NCBI GenBank assembly: GCA_013146195.2
Contig: CM028380.1
Coordinates: 79,588,071-79,652,070, forward strand
Reading direction: 5' to 3'
DNA length: 64,000 nt
Source: Codonopsis lanceolata
Taxonomy: Eukaryota; Streptophyta; Magnoliopsida; Asterales; Campanulaceae
The stretch's first letter is position 1; the number at the start of each line of letters is the position of its first letter. Positions 34,204 to 47,045 of this stretch are shown in pieces. Made by a program: the position numbers and the translations under genes. The notes below the pieces were generated by a model. That model was not told the DNA's origin. It did no database searches and worked only from the letters and a program-made list of their open reading frames with translations.

Positions 34204-35371
34204 TTAGTAATAGAGTTGAGAACATACAAAATGAACAATGATTATGTTGTACTCAGTGTGTTTTAGCTTCTCTTAAATCACATCCAAAACTTGCTCTTAA
34301 ATCTTAATGTTCCTCAAAAAAAAATATTAAACCTCGCTGAAAATATAACAACATTTAAGGAAAATATTCTCAAAAACTTCTCCGCCGGTTAAATTGAAGA
34401 AAAGGTTGAACCATATTTTTTTTCTCTTGTAAACACGTTCAATTGAGATTTGAAACACACAAGCACACAACATCCGAGACTAAAAGCTTTGCACATTTCC
34501 AGTTCCCAAGAATGAAATAGAAGTTATAATCTTCAGGCTGAGTCTAGGGTTTAAATTATGCATGTTTCCAACAAGTTCAGCTTCCCTATGCTAATCACAT
34601 TATTTCAAAGCTGAAAAATCAACTTCATTTAAGGCAACACTCAAAGAACCCATTCGTTACACAATACCAGACCAAGTATAGGCTTTCTGTACCACCCCAA
34701 AGGTTTCAATGAGTTACTTTGATGGAGACGGAAATGGCTGCTGCTCTGAAATTCTGGCTCACCACTAGAAGAAATCTGCATGGAGAACGTTGGTTAGGTC
34801 CATGTAAAGTACAAGATCACCAATCACACTTTTTTTTGTGAAAAATGATCTTGTTTTTGGCACGTCTGACTGAAATCTTCAAAAATTTAGAATTAAATTT
34901 TCATCTACCAGCGGTGTAAAATCTTTTTTTACACAAGCAGTCTTTGGAACACATGTAGCCAACCAAAATTAAAACAAAAAAACAAAAAACAAGACAGATT
35001 GTTATTGGCACGTGCATGTTCCTGACTAGCGTAAAAAAGATTCTCCACCCGCAACCATAGTATTAGCTCAAGCCAGAAGTGATGAAAATTTTACTCAAAT
35101 TTATCTGCATCGATAAAAATAAATTATTAAAACCATATTGTAGGAAACAGAATTGATCCTTTCTTGTGGATTTCAAGCCAATATGTCGGTCCTCCAGCAT
35201 AGCACACTAAATAGCTAATGGCAAGGAAGCAATACATATTGGCTTGAGCACCACCGAACAGACTTGATACACTAATTTTCACCCTTGATCCAGATAATAA
35301 ATCAGTCCTCTCCTACATCGTCTTACGTTTCACATATACACAATCAAATCAAATATGTTTGCCTGACATAC

Positions 35372-38300
35372 CTAATGAAGTGATTTTCCAGTAGAAGTCT
35401 TTCTTAATCCCATGACCATCTTTCCTTCCGGCTCCATCCTGTAAAATGTCACTGGAGATATAGAACACAATTAGTCATACGCGATGGTTCACAAGCGCAT
35501 GCATAAGTTTTAAGTTACTAAGTGTTTTGCCATTATCTGGTTATCCATGGATAATGGCGATCCAAACAGCAAACGCCAAACAGCATGCTTATCCGGGTTA
35601 TCGTTCTGATAGAAGGTCCATTAAGATCCTCAAGACACTTGTAAGGTTGTTTTAGTGAGAAAAGAGTACAGGCATTGTCTACTCCCTCCGTCCCAAAAAT
35701 AAATAAATCACACTTTCCATTTGGGTCTGTCCCAAAAAAAAGTTGCATTTCTAGAATTTATGCCACAAATCTTCATTTTTTTTCAACTTTTTCCTTTCTA
35801 CAGAAACATCATATTTATCTAACGTGGCATGCAAGAAAATATAATCCATCCATTCCAGGCAAAGAGTCCCCGTTTGAAAGTCAAACTTCTTAAGAAAATG
35901 ACATTTTTTAGTTCATTAGTAATAAAATGATATTTTTATGCCTTAATTTTTTAAAATGAACTCTTTAAGTGAAACATCCAAAAATGGAATAGTAAACTAT
36001 TTGCCCAGAACGGAGAGAGTATAACTTTAGTTCAGCGTAAAGAAAATATAGAGAAGCAAAAGCATGATATTAAAAATTAAGACTTTTCAATTGCAACTTC
36101 TATTTTTATTTTATTGGGGGGTTTGGACAAAGGGGATATTCAAATTCAAGGCAATAGATTAGGCAGACAAGATACATGGAGATTTAAGCTCACATAACCT
36201 TGACATGCTACACAAACTGCCCAAAAATAAATTGCAGGAATTACCTATGTCCCCTGCTTGCCATTTCATTGAAATCATATAATCTCTGAGTCCTTCCAAA
36301 ACATACATTTTGCTGCCACAATTAGGCCAAAAACGGAAGTAAAACTCCCACTCTTTGCCTTCGGTATCGAGAAATTTCATAGGGAGCCCTTGAGGTTCAG
36401 AAATATCCGGGAAAAAAGCCTGTTCAGTTGTGAAATCTTAATTAATCAAGCAAATCCTGAAGCCAGTGAGGCATACATTTTCACATACTACTGCTACACA
36501 GCTAGATAATATGAAAGCCCGGTGCAATGGTGAGTTTTCACCTTTTTGATCTAACGTGACTACATGAGAAACAGCCCTTCAGCTATTGGACTCTTTAGAC
36601 CCCAAAGTGTCAGCGGGGTCATCTTTTACTAAGTGCTCGTTTGTTACAGCTTTTTTGGAGTAGCTTTTAGCTTTAAGCTTAAAATAAGTCATATTTAGAA
36701 TGTTTGTTTTAGTTTATAAGCTAAAAACCAATAAGTAAGGTACAATACCCTTTATGCATTGAAAAGCTAAAGCCGAAATCTTAAGCTTCTTTGGTTTTTT
36801 GAGAACACGAAGATAACTATTCATTAATGAACTTTGATTATCCCATTTTACCCTTTTATAAAATATACATAAAAAGAGGTATACAAATTTCAATATATTT
36901 GGAATAAAAAAATAAACATTAAGGCTCAGTTTGTTTCACGGAAAATGATTTCAGGAAAATGTTTTCCGGAAAAAGATTTCTGGAAAATAAAAAGATTTCA
37001 TTTTCAGGTGTTTGGTAAATCTTTTGAAAATATGTCGGAAAACATTTTCGGGTGTTTGGCAAACACACGGAAAATGTTACAAAAAACAATTTATGAATAA
37101 ATACAAAAAGTATATTCTAATATTAATGTACATACCAAATATAAGATAGTGTTGAACTTTAAGTAATTTTCCTTTAGTAACCCTCAATTTATCATTAGTG
37201 ATGTCAAATCAAAAAGGTCCATCACTTTTCAATCTCACAAATACAAATAAAAAAATTGAATTGATATAAAAAAACACTTTAAAAAAGAAAATAGATAATG
37301 TTTGGGACGTCCCTAAATAATATAGTAGACACTAATTTTAGGACGTAGTGAGTATTTATTAAAATTATAATTTATAAATAGTGTGCACGAACTCAATTTA
37401 TATTTCTAAAAAAAATATTTGTTGACTATAATATTATGGGTGTATGTAAATATGTGTAATTTTGAAAGGGGGCGTCCGAACATTTGAAAAATGACTAACG
37501 GAATGAAAAGAAGGCTTCATTTTCCGTTGACTCGGAAAAGCTTTTACATTGACTATATTTTCCAAAGGTTACCAAACACCGAAAAATGAGGAAAACATTT
37601 TTCAAAAGTTATTTTTCGTGAAACAAACGACGCCTAAATGTGGGATGGGGAATACAATAGATAATTATTATTTTTTGATAATTTATTCGTTGGTGTAATT
37701 GTAAATTTTTTTTTTCAACCTCTGTATATTTGACTACTCGCATTCAAAATTAGAACGGAAAAACCAAAGTTAGACGTGAAAACCTACACATACTAATGGT
37801 ATAAGAAAACAAATACATACTCCCACTATTCCGGACAAAGAGTCCACTATACTACTTTGGGGTGTTTCACTTTAAGAGTCAACTTTCAAAAATCATGTCA
37901 ATGATTTTCATAAAATTTCAACATTACCTTCCGCATTTGATATTAACATATTTATTATGCTCAAGCATTATTATAATTATGACTAACTTTAACAATAGTT
38001 ATATATCCCTTAATAATTAAACTTTTGAAACATGGAATATGGGTGGAACGGGGGGAGTACTTCTATTTTTTGTTTTAAGTATGATTAAAAAATTAAATAT
38101 CAATTAAATATTGTTCCATGTTGACATTTAAGATAGAGATGAGACTTTTTTTTTACAATGAAGAGCAGTTAACTTGGAAATTTTGGGTTTTTTTTTTTTA
38201 AAAGTAAATTTAGGGTATTGAGGTCAATTTATATCAAATAAACCATTTTGGGTTATTTAACAATAATCATAGCAGTCTATCAGCCATAAGCCAATTAGCC

Positions 38301-41300
38301 ATAAGCCAATCAGCAAATGAGCCCTAATTAAGATTATGAGCTTATTTCATACATTTTCTGCACTCTTTAGACCCCAAAGTGCCAATACACAATGTTCTGG
38401 GTCATCTTTTACTAAATATAATTATGAGCTTATTTAGACCCCAGAGTGCCAGTTCATACATTTACATTTTCACGTACTACTGATAAATAATATGATAAGA
38501 ATGGAAAGCCCACATGCAATGGTGAGTTTTCTCTTTTTTGATCCAACATGAGAAACAGCCCTTCAGCTATTGGACTCTTTAGACCCAAAGTGCCTTCTGG
38601 GCCATCTTTTACTAAATAAAATTATGACCTTATTTCAATTTTAAATACACGATTTCCCAATAACTGCAGAATCAAATTAGTAAGTTCACAGACTCACCTC
38701 AGCACATTTCTTTGGAATCACAATGCGCCCCAACTTGAGGTCAGCATCACTGGCAGTCAACAATTTTTCAAACAAAGGAGTGACAACAGACTTCGGTCTA
38801 ATATACAGATAAGGATTTCCCAGTCACCATGTAGTCGTAAAAACTGATCATGGCAAGCAATGAAACAAAGGAAAATTCAAAGGATACGTTCTAGAGATGC
38901 GTTGTAGCTCCAAACCAGTCACTCGAGGCCAGTAGTGAGGTTCTATCCGGATACGCCTGGCAACATCAGCTGGTGTATCACCAATGTTTACCTGTGTTTC
39001 AAGGGACAAGCAGCGGCTCCGTGCCTAGAAATGTGACTGAGAGCATTAGTTTTTCCCTGCCTGAGAAAGATTGTCAAGACATATTGACCATCTAGAAGCT
39101 CCAAGTCCCACAACAACTGGCAATGACAGCTTTTAAGGTATAGAGCATTAAAAAGAAAGTGACTAGCCATATCCCACAATAATTAACAATGATAGCTTTT
39201 AAGGTATAGGGCATACAAGACAAGAAAGAGACTATTTGGTATGCCAGAATTCTTTGATAACTGTGTCTAGTTATATTATTTTGTGCTTAATCTTATCCTA
39301 CATAGCCAACCATTATGGTTTGATTGACGGAGGAAGCTGGATTATGGTTTCATTGATCGATAACATGGGGTTCCCTTCATTTAGTTAAGAAACTCAAGGC
39401 AAGATGGTGGTATGACCCACAGGTCATATATATAATGCTGACAATTATTGACCAATGAACTATACAGATACAGTAGGGTAATATCAAAATATAGCCAGAT
39501 CCAAGTCTCATAATGGATTGCAGAGGTGCCATTTTGAACCTTGAACTAGGGGATGTACTCAAATGATAGGCCAAGATTAAACAAAATAGAAAGATGACCC
39601 ACTTTCAGATATATATGGTAATGCGCTAACATATCACACCTGAATTATTGGCAAAAGCTAACATGTGCCCTTAGTACTCAAATGCTAGGCCAAGATTCAA
39701 AAAAACAGAAAGATAACTCACATTCAAATTATATGGTAATGTGCAAACATATCACACCTAAATTATAGGCAAAAGCTAACATGTACCCCAAGGCACATAT
39801 TAAACACCTATTTATCGTATGTTTTCTCTTGAGAACTACCCTAGTTTAGATATACACTACTTTAAAAAAGTGAATATTTTATTGAGTTTTTTAGGAATTC
39901 AACTTCTTGAATTCCATGTAAAGTAACTTCCATGATCAAGGTTGTTAAGGTTTAGCATGCTAAGGGACAATCATCTACTCTCTAAGTTTTAAGGCAAAAT
40001 AATTGGATATAAGTACTGAAAAGGTATATACACTTCAAACAAATCTTAGCACTCTTGTTTGGATGCTAGGCTATGCTAGTCTATATGGATGTCTAGAAAA
40101 ATATATTTTCAATGAGGTATTAAACATAATGTTCCTCTAACCTAATTAAGAAGCTTAAAGACAATGAATGAACAACTTTTGCAGGAGGAATTGTCAAAGC
40201 CTCATAGATATATATATTGGACTATAAACCTTATTTGCTATTTCTATAGATCCTCAAAGCAAACACCAAAGGGACTGCTTTTCGGATGAAATAGTACATA
40301 TCATTATGGTGTACACATGAGAAAACCGATAACTACCTAGCAAATAGGAGATATCATGAAATAAGAAAACAGTAACCTAAGATTGAGACTTTTGTGCATA
40401 AAGGAGGAAAAGTAAAGAATGCTGTGCAGGTCAAAACAAGTCCCCCCGCTTACCATAAGGAAATTTATCTTCGAGCACTCCATGCATATCACTCCACCAA
40501 AATCCAATAGCAAATATGCGTTGAATGATACAACACACCCACAATGCACCAACTGCAATGGCGTGAAATAAATTTTATTACAGAGAAATAAGATAAATAA
40601 GAGACATATTACCAAACTTTCCCTCACCTTCCCACAAGATTCACAATCCCTCCAGCCATCATCATTTGAATGAAACGTTTCGCAGAACCTTCCTGCCTCG
40701 TACACGGAACTATATGACCAAGGAACTAAGTCACACTATGGAAACTTTTTTCAATCTTAGGAGATGAAATATTGAAAGATAACCATTCTCATTACGGTAT
40801 TATCAAGTATCAGCTTGTTTTGCATGATCAATAAATGCTCATTTGTGAAAGTCGTAGGTTTCATGAATCACAAAAATAAAAATAAAAACAGTATCTTGAA
40901 TAGGAATTCAAGTTTGAGCTAAGTGAAACCACCAATTGCCCCAGCTTCCATTCACAATCACGGTGTACACTCACATGGAAATGTCAAAGTTAAGGAGGAT
41001 AACTATCATTTCTGCGCTGCTTGAAAACAAAAGAAGGAGAAGGCCACGTACATAGTTTACAATCTGTTTTGAATTGTCTCATTGGATAGGCATCAAGCAA
41101 ACATGTTCAGAAATTCAAGTTATAAATGGTTTTATCTAGAATATTGTTCCCAATGTTTCACTTGATTTACTAGGGTGCAACACTTATATCAGCCCCAGAT
41201 CACACATAGTATGCTGGAACTTAAATGAAGAATAACGAAGAGAAAGAGGAACAACTTTTTGCAGAGCCCCTTCTGAAGGATTTTGTGATCATACGAATCG

Positions 41301-42951
41301 GAAACTTTTACATATATCTGTGTCACCATCATTTAAACAAATTATAGCAACATGAAGACTAAGTAAACAAGATAACAGCTCAATTTCATACAGTGCCAAA
41401 GCCACATGCATTAAGTGGAGCACGATTTTCCCTCCCCTCAGCCGCTAGTTCTTGGAGTAAACTAGTGTTGAGATGTAATTTTAGTTTAGAGGTTTTCTTT
41501 TGCAAAAGTTTAGCATACTTTGCCCCCTTTTTTGGAGGGGGAAAAAGAGTGGAAGTGTACTACTGTAAAGCTTGATGGCTCATGCTTTCAGAGGAGTTTG
41601 AAACTTAATGTGGTATCAAAGCTCAAGGATTTACAAGGACTAGGGTTCAAATCATCCCGCAATATATATTGTTCAGCCTCTCTCTTAGTAGAATGTCACT
41701 TCAAATCTATTAAGCCCCTCAAGAATGTCAGTTATAACTGAGATTAACAATTACAACGTTTGATTTGCTAGCAATAATGACTTAATTGAAGCTCATACTC
41801 TTATCAGTATATTTCATCTTATATGGTGAATGAATTATTATTTTCCCCCTTTTGCTAGACTTCTTTCTTCACCTTTCCATACAATCCAAATTTCGCATTT
41901 CTTGATTATCAGGAAAATTCGATCCAGCAACCTACGTGACTACACAGATATTTGACTATTCTAAAAATGACTACACAGATATTCACAGCTCCTGTTCGAT
42001 CAGCAATAGCACATCAAGTATCAAGTAATTTTAGAAAGTCACCGGAACATGTCCGTCTCGTTTCCCTACTTCCGCAATAATACCAGAATAATTTTTAACA
42101 ACCTACAAAGTTCTTTTTGCTGAAAGTCGACAACTTGACATTTAATCATTTTGCAAATAAAATGCTACTCCATGTGTCCCAAAATAATAGTCCCCTATTG
42201 ACTTTTTTAAGTCAATTGAACCACTTCTCAGATTGAGATATTTTACATTTTTTTAATAAGTTTATTGAAAATATAAAGTGCACTAAAAATACTACAATTC
42301 ACGTGTTTTACACTGTTAGATAATATAAGTAAATCTACGATCAATCATTTTGAAAAAATCAAAGCGACTTGAAATAGACAATAAGGGACTATTATTTTGG
42401 AACGGAGGGAGTAACTAAAACTATGAACTCAGATTGGAAACATAAACTGATTTTCAATATATATGTATATATATATATATACTAGATTTTGTGCCCGTGC
42501 CTATGGCACGACGCTAGTATGGGACGATGTCAGTATTTAAAATAACTAATTTAAAATGAAAACCTCTCGCTAATCAATTAAAACAATATGATCATCCAAC
42601 AGTGGAAAAAAAATTAAAAGTTAGTTTTGTAATCTTTTTTAGAGAAATAGGGGCAGTACCCTGCTAGATTTTAACAAACTTGAGGAGGGACAACCAGTCT
42701 TCCCTTGAGAGAAACGTTATATAATGAAGAGGGAAAGGATACAGAGAATATAAGGAAAATGATGTAAAGAAGGAAAAGGATACAGAGTATAGATATCTCC
42801 TATATTGTTATAAGTATTCACGAAATCTAGCAATATCTTGGTCAATAGTTAACTTTTTAGAAAGACTTAATCCTGGCTAGTAGTTATGTTTTGTAAAAAT
42901 GAATCCTGACCAATAGTTAACTTTTCAGAAAGACTGAGCTTAATTATAATA

Positions 42952-43022
<71 letters not shown>

Positions 43023-43805
43023 CAAGTGCTAATCAGGTTCCAAAAACAGAAATTAAAATGTGCTGGCTGCCACAAATTAGATGATTATCAACGCCTTTGA
43101 ATTAACCACAATTTCGACATCAGTATTTCCAAATATACAAACCCTCATTCCTTAAGCGCGGAGCGCATAACCCCAATCAATTGCAGAGGTTATTTTTAAT
43201 GGCCATGCAAAAGCATAGAAGAAGCATGTGCATCCATCTATCAATGAGAAACTGTAAACACATCTGGAAATTCGGTATCATAGAAATTCAGCCATAGATT
43301 ACACCGCATTATCCAGTTTGCTTCAATTTGATGTGCCTCCAAGTTGTCCAGTTTATAACCTAACATCTGACATCATCTACATAAATATCAACCTAATTAA
43401 TCGTGCTCACAGTTGTGACTTATGCAATAGCGCCTAAGCACACATAGATAGCCCAATAGGATTGCGTGAGAAGCAAGAAAAGATGACGATCACGATTAAA
43501 AATTATATGAATTGGCAAAATGACTCAAATTGGGTAGCAATTGAGATTACACAAGCAATCACGCGGAAGACTAACTAAAAAGCTTTGTGCAATTAAACAA
43601 CAAATTCACAAACGCGAAGCCATAAAGCAACACTGAAAAGTTACATTGCAATTGTGTGTGTGTGTGTGAGGGGGTGGGGAGGGGCTTACGCGCATCGATG
43701 GCAGAGCTGAGCGAACTCGCCGCTGCGAAGGCGCCAGCCGCTGCTGATGTTGTCGGAGCTAGAGTCCTCGCACTGGAAGCACGACCTGTTCGATGAAGAA
43801 GCCAT
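35372..43805 (-). CDS. VAL/HSI2-like B3 domain transcription repressor, apparently truncated
   Basis: Exons (minus): 43690-43805, 40628-40709, 40454-40552, 38888-38991, 38698-38797, 36245-36419, 35372-35451; all introns are GT-AG and frames join exactly, giving 251 codons. Residues 1-99 form the Cys-rich zinc-binding region (CFQC, GWRLRSGEFAQLCHRC, FCETFH, DCESCGK, VHCGC, CMEC). About 142-245 is the B3 DNA-binding domain (PLFEKLLTASDADL, GRIVIPKKCAE, FRFWPNCGSKMYVLEG, WQAGDIVTFYRMEPEG). Plant VAL proteins bind Sph/RY elements, act in the nucleus and repress seed-maturation genes. The family is normally far longer, with a CW zinc finger and EAR motif after B3. Here the last codon of exon 7 is TAG, and I found no CW or EAR exon. 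A short exon between exons 3 and 4 could be missed. The start ATG follows a CTCTAGGGTTTTTACTTAGCC leader. Confidence 0.85.
35680..36021. mobile_element. Composite Stowaway-like MITE in intron 6
   Basis: Copy-2 equivalent of 1397-1739, with the same TACTCCCTCCGTCCC start and CGGAGAGAGTA end. Confidence 0.7.
36923..37634. mobile_element. Nested Tourist-like MITE (copy 2)
   Basis: TIR GGCTCAGTTTGTTTCACGG with the matching right end; TAA target repeats at 36920-36922 and 37635-37637. Confidence 0.8.
37818..38060. mobile_element. Stowaway-like MITE (copy 2)
   Basis: TACTCCCACTATTCCGG to GGAACGGGGGGAGTAC; imperfect inverted ends of the Stowaway type. Confidence 0.6.
38359..38640. repeat. Local direct repeats flanking the intron 5 element
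   Basis: GGACTCTTTAGACCCCAAAG plus GGGTCATCTTTTACTAA occurs at 36585-36632, 38363-38417 and 38570-38620; a longer match (CACGTACTACTG to TATTGGACTC) links 36483-36595 with 38470-38580. They represent tandem duplication of intron sequence; only the first unit carries the transposon. Confidence 0.7.
42166..42413. mobile_element. Stowaway-like MITE in intron 1
   Basis: TACTCCATGTGTCCCAAAAT at left and ATTTTGGAACGGAGGGAGTA at right; 248 bp with TA ends. Confidence 0.8.
42481..42600 (+). mobile_element. Transposon terminus of the ACTAGATT..GTGCCCGTGC type
   Basis: Plus-strand match to the terminus at 9125-9220. It is preceded by a (TA)n tract. The other end of the element is not found. Confidence 0.4.
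42949..43020. repeat. (TG)n(TA)n microsatellite
   Basis: About 12 TG then about 23 TA units, in intron 1 of the B3 gene. A shorter (TG)n lies at 43656-43668, just before the exon 1 donor. Confidence 0.95.
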
Positions 43806-45597
43806 GGAGGCTAAGTAAAAACCCTAGAGATTGACAGAATGTGTACCCTGGGTGAAGAAAAATCAGGGGATAGGTGGGAGGCTTTGGGAAATGTAATTAT
43901 GACAGAGTCGGTTAGCAAGAATCCACTCTTATTCTCGTTGGAATGTGAGATGTTTCAATTTGCTGACAGTATCGCTTCTGAATTTTTTTTGGATTACCAG
44001 CCTGCTGTTGCTTGGGTGAATGGGCCAAAATCCAAAGTCAATGCGAGAGTCCAAACTTGGACTGACTCTTTCCTTATCCTCATATTGATAACAATGACAT
44101 ATTATTTCTCAGAAAATATATGGATAATATTAATTAAAATAAAGATTGCGCATTTTGGATCCCTTGGAAATGTTGATTAGATTTAGTTTGAACAATCGCC
44201 ACCCTCCGAATAAAAAGAAAATTAGAAGGTCATAGCCCCCCCAGTTGGTCAAGCTCTTATGTAAAGGATACGGAAAAGGACCAAACTCCACGATGATTCA
44301 AAATTAAATCTCAATTATACATTGTGTACAGTGGCCACTTCTAAATTAACATTTTAGTCTTAAAAAGTTACATTATTAGATTCTTTTGATGTTATATCGA
44401 AATATGAATAATGATGATGTAATTACTAACGTATAAAAACACGTAAATGACAAATTGCGTTTTTTTTTATGATTCTCTCCGTCCCAAAATATATGACGCC
44501 AAAATAAATGTTTGTAATTTTCAAAAAACTTTTCCTTTTTTCTCCAATTCAACTCATATTTATCGTCAAGAAGCTACTTAATAGTTAATAATTAATATTG
44601 ATATGTTAAGTAAAGATATCAAGACGAACACTTTGGTGCATTGTTGCTCAATATAATCTTTATATGAACAAGGCTTCCACAAACAAGTCCATCGATAAAT
44701 TATGGGATGAAAATCGTAGGGTCAATAATGTTCTTGTTACGTATAAGTCTCGATTTTTTATCATCAATCCTCAGTCTTTTACCCTCCACACTCTACGAAC
44801 CCTATGAGAATGACAATATCCTTTTTCTTTTCATGAAATTGTGAAAAAATATAAATATATAAATGAACATATAATATTCTCATTATATCAAATTAGCTCA
44901 TTTAATAAGAATATTACTTCTTGAGTATGCTTATAACGAGAATTTAATATTTTACCAATGTTAGGAAAGATATGTATATAGTTGATAATGAGTACGTTGT
45001 TACCATTGTTATTTAAGTAAGTTACTACAAAAATAATTATAAAATTGATCAATCAAAAAAATTAATTTAAAATTGATCAAATTATTCTACTTATTAGTAT
45101 ATTACCCCATTTGTATTTTTGTCAAGTTACTCAAAAAAGTAAAGATGAAAGTCACCTAATGAGTACTTAAATTTAAAGTAAAGTTCACTTTTTAAATCAC
45201 AAGGAAGCCCACGTTACACACGAAGAATTTCGCATCATTTTGAGCACAAATTTAAGTGTTTATTAAGTAAATCTAACATTATTCTAAATCTCTGAACGTA
45301 AATATGGTTGTCTTTAACATCTCGCATTTCCTTATTTGACCTATATCTATGATTTCTCGTGATATCCACTTCAAATATGGTTGTCTTCAACCTCCACATT
45401 TTCTAATTTGACCTATATCTATTTCTCACGATATTCACTTCTACCACATAATACAAGCAATCTTCTCACCCATATGCTTTACGATTTTGAGAACAACAAG
45501 TTATGTCAGCTTCATAAATATAAAAATTCAGCATCATCAAATCCACCTTTCATCTTTCTTGTGAAAATTTTTGAAATAGACATCTCAATTTCAAATT
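43806..45597. other. Upstream intergenic region of the B3 gene
   Basis: No gene supported. A 113-codon plus-strand ORF at 43839-44180 begins 34 bp from the B3 start and has no recognisable domain; it is probably chance. A half Stowaway-like end (CTCTCCGTCCCAAAATATATG) is at 44475. The rest is AT-rich. Confidence 0.45.
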
Positions 45598-46062
45598 GAT
45601 GTGTCCGGCCCAAAGTTGGTCACGAGTATGGCACGTGCGGACATCACGTGCCAGTAACGAGCACAATAACGTGGGATCCACAAGCCTAGCGGGCAGAGCT
45701 AGCAAGGCGCCTAAGCAGAGATCCGTGATATATTCTGTCTAAGCCGGGTCGAGCACAGGCCTTGCTTGCCCGACCAGGGGGCATGCCCGGGAATTACACT
45801 TATCACCCTCATATTTACACCATGCAGCCGGGCAGGGCCATGCCCGCCCAGGTAAGCATCGAACAGGGAATCTCAGAGACTTGTTCTTCACGATAAGTCA
45901 AAGGTTTTTTTATCCAAGCAGAACACTTACCATAGCTGCTCCGACAATTGCGCGACCAGTCGCCTATCATGCCTACAATTTAGGAGTTTTCTCTTAAACA
46001 TACTAGGTAACTATGGAAGTGAATTTTAGACGGATTCTATATAATTTGGGGCCTATAAATAC
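45598..46062. mobile_element. GC-rich LTR-like fragment
   Basis: Base composition changes sharply at 45598 (TGTGTCCGGCCCAAAG) with repeated GCCCG/CGGGC words. It ends at CCTATAAATAC (TATA-like, 46053-46060), where the copia LTR begins. It could be the start of another LTR interrupted by the copia element; no partner LTR was found. Confidence 0.4.
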
Positions 46063-46372
46063 TGTTAATTTGTGGAATAAGAAAAAGATTGAATTGTATT
46101 GAATTCTAGTATTGTATTATCTTAAATTGAGGACAGAAACAAGAGTATAAATATGTTGTAGAAGCCGAAAGAAAGAAGGAAATACAATCCTTTTAGGAAA
46201 AGGATTTAACCAACTAAACAATCTAGATACTATCACCCGTTACCCTCCTAGTTTGAAAGTATTGTAGCCAAACCCTTTAAGCTTTTCTGACACTAGCTTC
46301 CTACTGAAGGTAGGAATCTGACTTAGGATAGGATTCTGACTTAGATTCTGAGTGGCATTAGGATTCTTATCA
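46063..46372 (-). repeat. Copia 3' LTR
   Basis: Matches 51262-51575 along its whole length, apart from an 11 bp insertion near 46100 and a ~15 bp deletion near 46295. Confidence 0.92.
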
Positions 46373-46399
46373 TCCCCTCTCAAGTTGAGTGTGGAAAAT

Positions 46400-47045
46400 A
46401 TATTTGTAACATTCAACTTGGAGAGCAAGTAGAGGAACTGAGGAGAAGAAAGAGATTTAGTGAATAAATCTGCAAGTTGTTTTGATGAAGCAATGTGTGG
46501 AGTAGAAATGGGCCCTTGTTGAAGCATGGATCTAACAACATAACAATCAATGTCAATGTGTTTGGTTCTCTTATAGAAGACAGGGTTAGCAGCAATGTGT
46601 TGGGCAAATACGTTGTCACAATGAAGTGGAACTAGTAGAGAAGCTGACACCTGGAAGTCATGAAGTAAGGCAAGAAGCCATTGCAGTTCACATCAGGTGT
46701 TGGCCATGCTTCTATATCCAGCTTCTACAGAGGACCTACTCACAGTAGTTTGTTTCTTACACTTCCAAGAGATTAGAGAGTCACCTAAGAAGATGTGCAG
46801 AAGCCAGAGGTGGATCTTCTTGTGACTGGACAGGAGGCCCAGTTAGAGTCACATAAAGCTTTTAAGGATGTGGAGTCAGTAGATGGAAAGAAGAGGCCTT
46901 GGCCATGATTCCTTTTGAGATATTTCACCAATCTTAAGGCTTCTTGCCAGTGATCTATAGTAGGATTAGCCATGAATTGACTAAGAATTTGAACTTCATA
47001 GGCAATGTCAGACCTAGAAATAGTTAGGTAGTTGAGTCTGCCCAC
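46400..47045 (-). pseudogene. RT end and RNase H of the copia element
   Basis: 47045-46785 gives GRLNYLTISRSDIAYEVQIL, HWQEALRLVKYLKR and the RNase H start (ALCDSNWASCPVTRRSTSGF). 46740-46400 gives VSRSSVEAGYRSMA, LHCDNVFAQHIAANP, RTKHIDIDCYVVR and LADLFTKSL. Frames differ and stops intervene. Confidence 0.85.

Larger units (their letters stand above)
34242..38225. repeat. Copy 2 of the ~3.9 kb duplication
   Basis: Collinear with 1-3900. Copy 2 continues to the right into the rest of the B3 gene and so is the more complete version. See copy 1 for differences. Confidence 0.95.
36633..38324. mobile_element. Outer Tourist-like element in intron 5 (copy 2)
   Basis: Left GTGCTCGTTTGTTACAG; right, read on the minus strand, GGGCTCATTTGCTGATTGG. 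TAA target repeats lie at 36630-36632 and 38325-38327. Its 1692 bp include a nested Tourist-like element (36923-37634) and a Stowaway-like MITE (37818-38060), so three insertion events are stacked in one intron. Confidence 0.65.

Noticed and set aside
43839..44180. Plus-strand gene divergent from the B3 gene
   Set aside because: 113 codons with no domain and overlapping the expected promoter of the B3 gene.
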